A stretch of 64,000 nt of DNA. It comes from Streptomyces venezuelae (lineage in GTDB: Bacteria > Actinomycetota > Actinomycetes > Streptomycetales > Streptomycetaceae). Position numbers and translations under genes: made by a program. The stretch lies in the NCBI RefSeq assembly GCF_008642375.1, contig NZ_CP029194.1, forward strand, positions 4,650,001-4,714,000, written 5' to 3'. Of the stretch, positions 8,917-16,246 are shown piece by piece; position 1 is the first letter of the stretch, and every line of letters begins with the position of its first letter. Under the pieces are notes generated by a model. The model saw nothing but the letters and a program-made list of their open reading frames with translations. It did no database searches and was not told the origin of the DNA.

Positions 8917-9255
8917 TCAGTCCGAGGCCGGCGGACGGGATGACTCGGCGGCGCGGCGGTACTCGGCGTTGATGCGCTGGGCTTCCTCGAGCTGGTCTTC
9001 GAGGATGATGATGCGGCAGGCGGCCTCGATGGGCGTGCCCTGGTCGACCAGCTCCCGGGCGCGGGCGGCGATGCGCAGCTGGTAGCGGGAGTACCGGCGG
9101 TGGCCGCCGCCGGAGCGGAGCGGGGTGATGAGGCGCGCTTCACCGAGGGCGCGCAGGAATCCCTGGGTGGTACCGACCATCTCGGCGGCCCGGCCCATCG
9201 TGTAGGCGGGGTAGTCGTCGTCGTCGAGACGGTCGAAGGAGTTGTCTGCTGTCAC
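8917..9255 (-). CDS. MerR-type DNA-binding regulator, 112 aa
   Basis: The protein is a single winged-helix MerR domain: 'YTMGRAAEMVGTTQGFLRALGEARLITPLRSGGGHRRYSRYQL', followed by a coiled dimerisation helix ('RARELVDQGTPIEAACRIIILEDQLEEAQRINAEYRRA'). There is no effector domain or metal-binding cysteine, so it resembles the small HspR/BldC-like stress regulators. The GTG at 9255 is chosen because AGAGAGG precedes it; the reading frame stays open further upstream to 9588 through a perfect 14-bp hairpin at 9282-9313. A longer N-terminus is possible but less likely. It lies 3' of the cold-shock gene group, on the same strand but separated from it by the 10-kb region. Confidence 0.82.
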   Translation of the reverse strand: MTADNSFDRLDDDDYPAYTMGRAAEMVGTTQGFLRALGEARLITPLRSGGGHRRYSRYQLRIAARARELVDQGTPIEAACRIIILEDQLEEAQRINAEYRRAAESSRPPASD

Positions 9256-9989
9256 TTGCACCTCTCTGGTGAACGCGTTGAGGGGCCCTGGTGCCGTCTG
9301 GCACCAGGGCCCCGAAGGAACTACTACACCATCTGCCGGCCCCGATACTGCACCGGCCTTCTGTTTCCGCCGGCCCGACCGAGACGCTGTCGGGCGCGCG
9401 GGGATCGCGGTTGCTTGACCGGAGACCACCTCACTGTCGATGTCCTGCGGTACCCGGGCTCGGCATCCCGCCCGGGCGATCCTGATGGCGCTCGGCTCCT
9501 CCGTTCTTCCCTCGGTGATCAACTGCATACCCAACAGGGGAGTGTCTGCTGGCGGCACTTGCTCCTGCTGGTACTGCGTACTGCTCACGGCGGCCCCTGA
9601 TCACTGCGGGCCCCCCGGTCCGGTCGTCAGTCCCGTCGCCGTCCTACGACAACCGTGGCTTCGGAACTCCACCACCGCACCGTCCTGCCAACTGCACCTG
9701 CGGGTACTGCCGCCCGGCAGTTCATCTCTGCCAGGCCCTCTTGTCTCGCTGGGCTACGAGAGAAACCGTAACTCCGTCACCACCCAATGTCTACTCTGGC
9801 CGAGATAGATTTTCGCGCTCTCCGAGGAGAGGTAAAGCATCATGACCGGCCCAGGATGGGGAGAGTCGCCTGCACTGCAGGTCAGGCGCAGGACGGTGCC
9901 GCGGACACCGTGCTCCTGGCCGTGTCCGAGCTCGCCTCATCCCGTCGCGCCCTCGGCGGCGAGGCGGCGAGTGGATAGAATCGGCTCTC
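9256..9989. other. Gene-poor stretch with possible small or decayed genes
   Basis: No convincing full-length gene is visible in 734 bp. On the minus strand an open stretch from a GTG at 9588 (start MSSTQYQQEQVPPADTP) has a fairly coding-like third-position GC bias but no recognisable family, and it runs into the MerR frame. On the plus strand a good ribosome site (GAGGAGAGG) precedes an ATG at 9842. The productive-looking peptide lies in another frame: ADTVLLAVSELAS (~9899-9940) resembles the N-box region of HATPase anti-sigma kinases and stops at 9976. This suggests a frameshifted, truncated remnant. The AT content is higher than in neighbouring genes. Confidence 0.4.
9282..9313 (-). terminator. 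Perfect 14-bp stem-loop upstream of the MerR gene
   Basis: The arms GGGGCCCTGGTGCC (9282-9295) and GGCACCAGGGCCCC (9300-9313) pair perfectly around a GTCT loop, 27 nt upstream of the MerR start. It could terminate an upstream minus-strand transcript or act as a leader structure. Being fully palindromic, it works equally on either strand. Confidence 0.55.
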
Positions 9990-10349
9990 ATGTCGAAGCC
10001 TGACGAGCTGCTCGTGGACGTCGCCGCCTTGGTGGAGTCCGGGCAGAGCAATCAGATGTCCCTGACCGTGGTCACCGGTGGTGCGGTCATCACCGGTCGG
10101 CTGGCTCCCGAAGCCGTGTGGAGGCAGCGGGTGTCGGAGGTCCTGACGGACTCGGCCCGTTTGGGCGAGTTCTCCGCCGTCTTCACCACCACGACACCCC
10201 AAGAGGGGCCGCCCGCCCATCTGCACTTCCATGTGGCCCGCATTCTTCAGGGCACGGTGGGGATCCCGGAGACGGGTGGGATGTACCGCGTCGCGATCGC
10301 GGACGTCAGTGCCTGGACCATGGGCGACTTCAGCTACTCCGACCACTGA
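9990..10349 (+). CDS. GvpU-like protein, 119 aa
   Basis: The protein reads MSKPDELLVDVAALVESGQSNQMSLTVVTGGAVITGRL, then a charged middle, then LHFHVARILQGTVGIPETGGMYRVAIADVSAWTMGDFS. The block order (LTV-GG-V-(T/S)G-L, then I/LH-L/F-x-x-A, then W/YR...L...V-(A/D)G(D/F)(F/S)-G) matches the gas-vesicle accessory protein GvpU as I remember it. No other gvp gene is in the window. The Streptomyces members probably have a role unrelated to buoyancy. The product is soluble with no membrane helix. The ATG at 9990 is the only reasonable start. It converges on the gene at 10441 across a strong terminator. The gene is clear; the family is moderately sure. Confidence 0.7.
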   Translation: MSKPDELLVDVAALVESGQSNQMSLTVVTGGAVITGRLAPEAVWRQRVSEVLTDSARLGEFSAVFTTTTPQEGPPAHLHFHVARILQGTVGIPETGGMYRVAIADVSAWTMGDFSYSDH

Positions 10350-10380
10350 CACAGCGCCGCTGGGGAAACCCGGGGTACGC

Positions 10381-10420
10381 GGGAGGGCCCGACCGGCACA
10401 CGTGCTGGTCGGGCCCTCCC
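10381..10420. terminator. Bidirectional terminator
   Basis: A perfect 14-bp stem (GGGAGGGCCCGACC / GGTCGGGCCCTCCC) encloses a 12-nt loop that can itself pair partly. It sits between the converging GvpU-like gene and the minus-strand gene at 10441. Confidence 0.8.
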
Positions 10421-10440
10421 GGCTGTTCCGCTCGCGCCGG

Positions 10441-10752
10441 TCAGACGGCCACCGGGGCGCCGAGCAGCGCGGATGCGTGCTGGACCGGGGTGAGGCCCTG
10501 CGCAGGGGCCTCGGTGCCGGGAAGCCCGCGGCAGGTGAAGCCGAGCCGGGTCATGGCTCTCAGGACCTCGCCGGCGCTGAAGTCACGGCGGTCCTGGCGG
10601 GTGATGACCTGGCCGACCTGCTTGGCGGGGTAGGTGCGGCGGCCGATGATCACGGATTCGCCGGTGACCAGCTCGGGCTTGACGCCCTTCATGGATTCCA
10701 GGACGCCGCTCCTGGTCAGATCGAACGGGAACCGGGCGATGACGCAACGCAT
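10441..10752 (-). CDS. Conserved small protein of the cold-shock gene group, 103 aa
   Basis: The product (MRCVIARFPFDLTRSGVLESMKG...) has no transmembrane helix. It contains a basic segment 'VIIGRRTYPAKQVGQVITRQDRRDFSAGEVLRAMTRLGF'. From memory, similar short proteins accompany DEAD-box helicase/cold-shock loci in other Streptomyces, so a role in RNA or ribosome handling at low temperature is a guess from context. The ATG at 10752 has GGGAGAAGGGGAG-type purines (10762-10774 region) upstream. The family is not otherwise recognised. Confidence 0.78.
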   Translation of the reverse strand: MRCVIARFPFDLTRSGVLESMKGVKPELVTGESVIIGRRTYPAKQVGQVITRQDRRDFSAGEVLRAMTRLGFTCRGLPGTEAPAQGLTPVQHASALLGAPVAV

Positions 10753-10801
10753 GGTGCCTCACAGGGAGAAGGGGAGAAGGGACCGGCTGCGGTGAGTCGG
10801 T

Positions 10802-11119
10802 TCAGGCGGGGGGCATCGGGGTGCGGGGCGGGACGAACGGCCCGCGGTCTCCGGGGACGTCGCGCAGCCGGATGCGGTCCGTGTACGCGTTGCCCGCACG
10901 GACGGCGGTGAGCTGGGCCCGGGTGACCAGTCGGGTACACAGACCGTCGTCGTCACAGATGAGCAGATGCCTCGCGCGGGCGCTGATCACGACGGACAGG
11001 GCAACTTCCACGGTCATGTCGTCACACACCCTCGGTGCGGCCGTGTCCATGGTGTCGGCCGCCGTCCTGTCCACGGGGGTGGCGCTCGCCGAGCGGGGCT
11101 GCGTCTGGACCAGCGTCAA
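10802..11119 (-). CDS. Single CBS-domain-like protein, 105 aa
   Basis: The TTG start at 11119 is preceded by GGAGG at a spacing of 6 nt. The protein begins with a short polar leader, followed by 'TAADTMDTAAPRVCDDMTVEVALSVVISARARHLLICDDDGLCTRLVTRAQL'. This is the beta-alpha-beta-beta pattern of a CBS motif, here only about one repeat long. CBS domains usually bind adenosyl nucleotides in pairs, so it may dimerise to form the pocket. It lies between the DEAD-box helicase and the 103-aa protein on the same strand, probably one transcription unit. Confidence 0.72.
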   Translation of the reverse strand: MTLVQTQPRSASATPVDRTAADTMDTAAPRVCDDMTVEVALSVVISARARHLLICDDDGLCTRLVTRAQLTAVRAGNAYTDRIRLRDVPGDRGPFVPPRTPMPPA

Positions 11120-11215
11120 AAGTGCCTCCTGCGGAGATGGGTCGGTTTCCTGTTCACATGGCGGGCGGCCGCCGGGGCGTCCACGCCACCGGGCCGACGG
11201 CGGACCACCGCGCGC

Positions 11216-12715
11216 TCACGCGCCGGACTGTCGCGCGCTCGCGCGCCGAGCTGCCGAAGCGGTACTGCGGCGACCGCGGGACACCGGGCCGCGCTTACGC
11301 TGCTCGGCCGCCGGTGCGGTGATGGTGACCGGGATGCCGGAGGGGGTCCGGGCGCCGGTGATCCGGTGGAGCGCTTCCTCGCCGGAGCGGACCTGGGTGG
11401 TCTGGGGCACGATGCCGGCGGCGGCCATGAGGCGGGTCAGGCCTCGGCGCTGGTTGGAGGTGACGAGGGTGACGACGCTGCCGGACTCGCCCGCGCGGGC
11501 GGTGCGGCCGCCGCGGTGGAGGTAGTCCTTGTGGTCGGTCGGCGGGTCCACGTTGACGACGAGGTCGAGGTTGTCGACGTGGATGCCGCGCGCCGCCACG
11601 TTCGTCGCGACCAGGACGGTCACGTGGCCGGTCTTGAACCGGGCGAGGGTGCGGGTGCGCTGGGGCTGGGACTTGCCGCCGTGGAGTGCCGCGGCGCGGA
11701 CTCCGCTGTCGAGGAGGTCCTGGGTGAGCCGGTCCACGGCGTGCTTGGTGTCCAGGAACATGATCACCCGGCCCTCGCGCGCCGCGATCTCCGTCGTCAC
11801 CCGGTGCTTGTCGGCGCCGTGCACGTGCAGGAGGTGGTGCTCCATCGTCGTGACCGCACCCTGGGAGGGGTCGACGGAGTGGACGACCGGGTCGGTGAGG
11901 TAGCGGCGGACAAGGAGGTCGACGTTGCGGTCCAGAGTGGCCGAGAACAGCATCCGCTGCCCCTCGGGACGCACCTGGTCCAGGAGGGCGGTGACCTGAG
12001 GCATGAAGCCCATGTCGGCCATCTGGTCGGCCTCGTCCAGGACGGAGACCGCGACCTGGCTCAGCCCGCAGTCGCCTCGGTCGATGAGGTCCTTGAGGCG
12101 GCCGGGGGTGGCGACGACGACTTCGGCGCCACCGCGCAGGGCGGCGGCCTGGCGTCCGATGGGCATGCCGCCGACCACGGTCGCCAGACGCAGTTTGACG
12201 GCGCGTGCGTAAGGCGTGAGTGCGTCCGTCACCTGCTGGGCCAGCTCACGGGTGGGGACGAGGACGAGGGCGAGCGGTCGGCGTGGCTCGGCGCGCTGCC
12301 CGGCGGTGCGGGCCAGGAGGGCCAGGCCGAAGGCGAGGGTCTTGCCGGAGCCGGTCCGGCCGCGGCCCAGAACGTCACGACCTGCGAGGGAGTTCGGCAG
12401 GGTCGCGCCCTGGATCGGGAACGGCACGGACACGCCCTGCGCGGTGAGGGCGGCCAGGAGCTCCCTGGGCATGTCGAGTTCGCCGAACGCCTCGACGGCG
12501 GGCAGCGAGGGGGTGATCGTCTTCGGGAGGGCGAACTCTCCCTGCACCGTGACAGGCCGGCGGCCGTGGCCGCCCGAGCGGCTGGGGTCTCCCGCACGGC
12601 TGGGGGCGGACGAACCGAAGCGACCGGCCCGGACCGGAGCGGTGGAGCCGAAAGCGGAGGCGCCGGCGCGGCGACGGCTGTGGGAAGAACGGCCATTCGT
12701 ACGTGTGGGGTTCAT
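11216..12715 (-). CDS. DEAD-box ATP-dependent RNA helicase
   Basis: The 499-residue protein has a Q-motif region ('ALTAQGVSVPFPIQ'), motif I (GRTGSGKT), 'PTRELAQQ', the DEAD box (VLDEADQMADMGF), SAT, 'ATNVAARGIHVDNLDLVVNVDPP' and 'HRGGRTARAG'. An Arg/Ser/Gly-rich N-terminal tail (residues 1-60) and an Arg/Ala-rich C-terminus probably bind RNA. The ATG at 12715 begins MNPTRTNGRSS. The gene lies 350 bp downstream of a cold-shock gene on the same strand, and helicases of this type unwind structured mRNA in the cold. The 5' leader may be cold-responsive, but no defined element is recognised. Confidence 0.95.
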   Translation of the reverse strand: MNPTRTNGRSSHSRRRAGASAFGSTAPVRAGRFGSSAPSRAGDPSRSGGHGRRPVTVQGEFALPKTITPSLPAVEAFGELDMPRELLAALTAQGVSVPFPIQGATLPNSLAGRDVLGRGRTGSGKTLAFGLALLARTAGQRAEPRRPLALVLVPTRELAQQVTDALTPYARAVKLRLATVVGGMPIGRQAAALRGGAEVVVATPGRLKDLIDRGDCGLSQVAVSVLDEADQMADMGFMPQVTALLDQVRPEGQRMLFSATLDRNVDLLVRRYLTDPVVHSVDPSQGAVTTMEHHLLHVHGADKHRVTTEIAAREGRVIMFLDTKHAVDRLTQDLLDSGVRAAALHGGKSQPQRTRTLARFKTGHVTVLVATNVAARGIHVDNLDLVVNVDPPTDHKDYLHRGGRTARAGESGSVVTLVTSNQRRGLTRLMAAAGIVPQTTQVRSGEEALHRITGARTPSGIPVTITAPAAEQRKRGPVSRGRRSTASAARRASARQSGA

Positions 12716-13011
12716 TCGGAACCTTCCTTGATACGGCACGTCATCAAGGAATTCCCGCCGTGATGGAGCGGCGCGGGGACCACGAGAGCGGGCCGAAGAG
12801 AATGCGAAAGCGAATCTCGCCCGCATGGAATCTGTATCGGCGCAGGCGCTGGGATCTGAAATTGAGTGACGTCGGGCGAACGTCGGGATCCTGGACGACT
12901 GTGGGACACGGGATCAAAGCGGCAGGCGTCCCTGGAGGGGCCGTGGGCGGCGGTCATCTGCGGTCATCTGGGGTCGTCCTGCGGATGGGACCGCTGCCGG
13001 AAAATGCGTGC
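12716..13011 (-). other. Leader of the DEAD-box helicase gene
   Basis: About 300 bp separates the helicase start from the cold-shock gene's terminator. No coding pattern is visible on either strand. It probably contains the helicase promoter and a long 5' UTR, as is usual for cold-shock helicases. I see no named motif. Confidence 0.35.
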
Positions 13012-13049
13012 AGCTGGGGCCCGCACCCCGAGGGATGCGGGCCCCAGCT
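13012..13049 (-). terminator. Terminator of the cold-shock gene
   Basis: A perfect 14-bp stem (AGCTGGGGCCCGCA / TGCGGGCCCCAGCT) with a 10-nt loop starts 18 bp beyond the cold-shock stop codon. Confidence 0.85.
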
Positions 13050-13067
13050 ACGAACTACGCGTCAGCT

Positions 13068-13271
13068 TCAGGCGGGAACGATGTTCTCGGCCGTCGGGCC
13101 CTTCTGGCCCTGCGCGATGTCGAAGGTGACCTTCTGGCCCTCCTGCAGCTCGCGGAAGCCCTGGGCGGCGATGTTCGAGTAGTGGGCGAACACGTCGGGG
13201 CCGCCACCGTCCTGCTCGATGAAGCCGAATCCCTTTTCCGCGTTGAACCACTTCACGGTGCCAGCAGCCAT
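13068..13271 (-). CDS. Cold-shock protein (CspA family)
   Basis: This 67-residue single cold-shock domain has both RNA-binding motifs: RNP1 as KGFGFI and RNP2 as VFAHY. It also has the family start GTVKWFNAEKG and end GQKGPTAENI. It binds single-stranded nucleic acid and acts as an RNA chaperone. The ATG at 13271 follows AAGGAGATATGAC-like purines (GGAG about 8 nt upstream). A long untranslated leader (to at least 13400) precedes it, as is common in csp genes, and a strong terminator follows. Several csp paralogues occur in Streptomyces, so no symbol is given. Confidence 0.96.
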   Translation of the reverse strand: MAAGTVKWFNAEKGFGFIEQDGGGPDVFAHYSNIAAQGFRELQEGQKVTFDIAQGQKGPTAENIVPA

Positions 13272-13762
13272 GTCATATCTCCTTTGGGGCAGTACACCGG
13301 CGCCCGCACTTTACGGACGCCGTGTCGCCGCGATGATGCCCTGCCCGGAAAATGACCGGAAATAAAAAGCGCTCCTATGTGGCGGAGAACCGCCTGGAGG
13401 CGCTTGAAGTCTTTGGGTACCAAAACTGCAACTGATATCGACAGTAGCATGCCGAGCCGGCCTCTGCGGGTAAAGCATTCCCTCTCTGCGCGTTGGGGTA
13501 AAAACTCTCCCAGCGGGGCCCGGTAAAGTCTGGGACCGCGGGCATAGATATTGATTCACCCCGGGCACAGTGTTTCGGAAGCGTGGAGCGCGTCAGCCGC
13601 TGTGCGCGGCACTCGCAGCGGCCTGGAGCATGTGGGCCGGCAGGGATGAGCCGGTGACCGGTCTCTGCTGCCGACCCGGCACGGCCTGGAAGGAGATGGC
13701 GGACGCGACCGCCGAGGCAAGGTGGTGTCCCGAACGGCTCCCGAGAGCGCCCGGAAACCACT
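13272..13762. other. Non-coding stretch: csp leader and tRNA downstream region
   Basis: No supported gene lies here. The part next to 13271 must hold the promoter and 5' UTR of the minus-strand csp gene. It is less GC-rich than its surroundings (around 13360-13460), which fits a promoter region. Confidence 0.4.
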
Positions 13763-13798
13763 CAGGGGCCCGACCCGCTTTCGCGGATCAGGCCCCTG
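13763..13798 (-). terminator. Terminator after tRNA-Pro
   Basis: An outer 8-bp stem (CAGGGGCC / GGCCCCTG) encloses an inner CCGC-GAAA-GCGG hairpin. It lies about 17 bp beyond the 3' end of the tRNA. Confidence 0.75.
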
Positions 13799-13815
13799 AT
13801 CTGGTGTTTCAGCTG

Positions 13816-13889
13816 TCGGGGTGGCGGGATTTGAACCCACGACCTCTTCGTCCCGAACGAAGCGCGCTGCCAAGCTGCGCTACACCCCG
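13816..13889 (-). tRNA. tRNA-Pro (anticodon CGG)
   Basis: The 74-nt gene folds as a cloverleaf: acceptor stem CGGGGTG/CACCCCG with discriminator A, D arm GCGC...GCGC, anticodon stem CTTCG/CGAAG around TTCGGGA (anticodon CGG, reading CCG), and T arm GTGGG-TTCAAAT-CCCGC. CCA is not encoded. The body closely follows bacterial proline tRNAs. A terminator hairpin lies just downstream, and no integrated element uses its 3' end in this window. Confidence 0.96.
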
Positions 13890-13927
13890 ATGTCGCTGCT
13901 CTGTGCTTCACGTCGCGGCGACATCGC

Positions 13928-14674
13928 TTACTTTAGCCCACGCGCGCGCTGAGGCGAAATCCGGTTTTCGGAGAGGCGCGCCGCAGGTCGGACGCGGTCG
14001 AGGCCGACGATCGCGAGGCCCAGGACGAAGAAGGCCGCGCCCAGGACGAGCGTGTTCGTGAGGACGCCGGTGTAGCCGTGGACGGTGACGTCGAGGAACG
14101 GGTACGTGTAGCGGGTGGGGGCGTCCGGGGAGATCAGTTCGCCGCGGACCAGGGCGAAGGCGAGGTAGAGGCCCGGGGCCGCGAGCCACTGGGCGGCGTG
14201 GCGCCACCGGAGGGCGCCGGGGAGGGTGAGGAGGAGGAAGTCGAGCGCCGCGCCGATCGGGGTGGCGGTGTGGAGCAGCTGGTTCGCGACGGCTTTCGCG
14301 CCGGTGAGGCGGGCGATCTCGGCCGCCTGGTTGAACGGGCTCGACGGGTTGTCGAGGACCAGGTGGAAGACGAGGCCGACCACCGAGATGCAGAGCAGGG
14401 CGCCGCCGGTCCAGCGGGCGGGCAGCGGCGGGCGCCGGTTCCAGGCGCGGGCGGCGCCCCAGCCGAAGACCACGGCGACCAGGATGTTCGACCAGATCGT
14501 GAAGAAGCTCAGGACGACGAGCACGCTCCCGTGGACGCACTCGATGACGATGCCCGTCGCCGCGCACAGGGCGATCAGGCCCCGGAACGCCGCCGCGAAG
14601 GGGCGGCGCTCGGCGGGGGGGACGACGGCGGAGGCCGGCACGGCCGCGGAGCCGGCGGAGCGAGGCGTGAGCAT
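13928..14674 (-). CDS. Pr6Pr-family membrane protein
   Basis: The 248-residue product is an integral membrane protein with about six helices (for example 'LIALCAATGIVIECV', 'VLSFFTIWSNILVAVVFGWGA', 'ALLCISVVGLVFHLVL', 'LVLGAAFFVLGLAIVG'). Conserved polar positions include 'FFTIWSNI', 'FHLVLDN' and 'LLHTATPIGAALDFLLL', with 'YPFLDVTVHGY' near the end, the pattern of the Pr6Pr family. No biochemical role is established to my knowledge. The ATG at 14674 is used. It is followed by the tRNA on the same strand and preceded by the metallophosphoesterase, 17 bp away. Confidence 0.8.
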   Translation of the reverse strand: MLTPRSAGSAAVPASAVVPPAERRPFAAAFRGLIALCAATGIVIECVHGSVLVVLSFFTIWSNILVAVVFGWGAARAWNRRPPLPARWTGGALLCISVVGLVFHLVLDNPSSPFNQAAEIARLTGAKAVANQLLHTATPIGAALDFLLLTLPGALRWRHAAQWLAAPGLYLAFALVRGELISPDAPTRYTYPFLDVTVHGYTGVLTNTLVLGAAFFVLGLAIVGLDRVRPAARLSENRISPQRARGLK

Positions 14675-14691
14675 CACCCCACCGTAGGCGG

Positions 14692-15630
14692 TCAGGCGCG
14701 CGCCGTCAGGGTGAGCAGGGTGACCTCGGGCGGGCAGGCGAAGCGGACCGGGGTGAAGCGGTTGGTGCCGCAGCCGGCCGAGACGTGGAGGTACGAGGTG
14801 CGGTCGGCGACGGTGTGGGTCGAGAGCCCCTTCACCCGGTCGGTGTCGAGGTCGCAGTTGGTGACGAGCGCCCCGTAGAAGGGGATGCACAGCTGGCCGC
14901 CGTGGGTGTGCCCGGCGAGGATCAGCTCGTACCCGTCCGCCGTGAAGGCGTCGAGCGAGCGCAGGTACGGGGCGTGGACGACGCCCATCGTGAAGTCGGC
15001 CGAGGTGTCGGGGCCGCCGGCCACGCGCTCGTACCGGTCGCGCTTGATGTGCGGGTCGTCCAGGCCGGTGAAGGCCACCTCGGCCTCGGGCAGCTTGAGC
15101 GTGCCGCGGGTGTTGGTGAGGTTCACCCAGCCCGCCGCGTCGAAGGCGTCCCGCAGGCCCTCCCACGGGTTGTGGACGGCGCCGACGACCGGCTTGTTGC
15201 CGTTGAGGCCGTGGCGGCCCTGCACCTTCTCCATCAGGTAGCGACCGGGGTTGCGCAGCATCGGCCCGTAGTAGTCGTTGGAGCCGAAGACGTACACGCC
15301 GGGGAACTCCATCAGGGGCCCGAGTGCGTCCAGGACCTCCGGCACCGCTTCGGTGTCGGAGAGGTTGTCGCCGGTGTTGACGACGAAGTCCGGGCGGAGC
15401 CCCGCGAGCGACTGGAGCCAGGCCCGCTTCTTGCGCTGGCCGGTCACCATGTGGATGTCGGAGACCTGAAGGACCCGCAGGTCGCGCATGCCGCGCGGGA
15501 GTACGGGGACGGTCACGCGGCGGAGCCGGAAGGAGCGGGCCTCGAAGCCGGCCGCGTAGACGATTCCGGCCGCGGCCGTCGCCGTGAGACCTGCCGTGAT
15601 CTTCAGGGGAATCCCGTACCGTGCGCGCAT
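14692..15630 (-). CDS. Metallophosphoesterase, YaeI/YkuE type
   Basis: The 312-residue protein has an N-terminal membrane helix ('ITAGLTATAAAGIVYAAGF') followed by a calcineurin-like domain with the full metal signature: SDIH, GDN, GSND (in place of GNH) and GHTHGG. It resembles the mycobacterial phosphoesterase next to ponA2 and the YaeI/YkuE proteins, some of which act on lipid-linked phosphates. The catalytic face is probably outside the membrane. The ATG at 15630 (MRARYGIPLK) is chosen; upstream codons have no ribosome site. It is divergent from the YqeY gene by 74 bp. Confidence 0.9.
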   Translation of the reverse strand: MRARYGIPLKITAGLTATAAAGIVYAAGFEARSFRLRRVTVPVLPRGMRDLRVLQVSDIHMVTGQRKKRAWLQSLAGLRPDFVVNTGDNLSDTEAVPEVLDALGPLMEFPGVYVFGSNDYYGPMLRNPGRYLMEKVQGRHGLNGNKPVVGAVHNPWEGLRDAFDAAGWVNLTNTRGTLKLPEAEVAFTGLDDPHIKRDRYERVAGGPDTSADFTMGVVHAPYLRSLDAFTADGYELILAGHTHGGQLCIPFYGALVTNCDLDTDRVKGLSTHTVADRTSYLHVSAGCGTNRFTPVRFACPPEVTLLTLTARA

Positions 15631-15704
15631 CGCACCATCGTCGCAGACCCGGCGGGTGGAAATGTGCGGGCGGGTGGGGTGGGGCACCTGCCACACTTGA
15701 CCCC

Positions 15705-16169
15705 ATGACCACGCTCAAGGAGAAGCTCAAGGCCGACCTCAACGCCGCGATCAGGGAGCGCGACGAACTGCGTTCCTCGACCCTGCGGCTGACCATCACC
15801 GCGATCACCAAGGAGGAGGTCGCGGGCAAGACCAAGCGCGAACTCTCCGACGACGAGGTGCAGAAGGTGATCGCCAAGGAGGCGAAGAAGCGCCGCGAGG
15901 CCGCGGAGGCCTTCGCCCAGGGCGGCCGGGCCGAGTCCGCCGAGCGGGAGCGCGCGGAGGGCGTCCTGCTCGACGCGTACCTGCCGAAGCAGCTCAGCGA
16001 CGAGGAGCTCGACGGGATCGTCGCGGCGGCGGTCGAGGAGGCGAAGGCGGCGGGCGCCGAGGGGCCGCGTGCCATGGGCGCCGTCATGAAGATCGTGAAC
16101 CCGAAGGTGGCCGGCCAGGCCGACGGCGGCCGGGTCGCCGCCTCCGTGAAGAAGCTGCTCGCGGGCTGA
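15705..16169 (+). CDS. GatB/YqeY-domain protein
   Basis: The 154-residue product matches the YqeY family along its length: 'MTTLKEKLKADLNAAIRERDELRSSTLRLTITAI', 'EVQKVIAKEAKKRREAAEAF', 'YLPKQLSDEEL', 'MGAVMKIVNPKVAGQADGGRVAASVKKLL'. The domain occurs at the C-terminus of GatB amidotransferase subunits, where it binds tRNA; free-standing YqeY has no proven reaction. It ends at an unusually strong terminator shared with the converging PBP gene. Confidence 0.93.
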   Translation: MTTLKEKLKADLNAAIRERDELRSSTLRLTITAITKEEVAGKTKRELSDDEVQKVIAKEAKKRREAAEAFAQGGRAESAERERAEGVLLDAYLPKQLSDEELDGIVAAAVEEAKAAGAEGPRAMGAVMKIVNPKVAGQADGGRVAASVKKLLAG

Positions 16170-16189
16170 GAAGAGAAGAACCGCACGGA

Positions 16190-16235
16190 GTACGAGGAAG
16201 GGCGCCCCACTTCTGTGGGGCGCCCTTCCTCGTAC
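16190..16235. terminator. Very strong bidirectional terminator (21-bp perfect stem)
   Basis: Bases 16190-16210 and 16215-16235 are exact reverse complements around a TTCT loop. The hairpin lies between the converging yqeY-like and PBP genes. Confidence 0.93.
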
Positions 16236-16246
16236 CTGCGTGTGCG

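Noticed and set aside
13816..13889. tRNA-Pro as attachment site of an integrated element
   Set aside because: No integrase and no direct repeat of the tRNA 3' end was noticed in the window, and the flanking genes are core genes.
13570..14061. Plus-strand open frame across the tRNA gene
   Set aside because: It runs through tRNA-Pro and its terminator and encodes an Arg-rich peptide with no domain.
14675..16210. Minus-strand extension of the Pr6Pr frame to 760 residues
   Set aside because: It overlaps the metallophosphoesterase and YqeY genes in other frames and has no similarity outside the Pr6Pr part.
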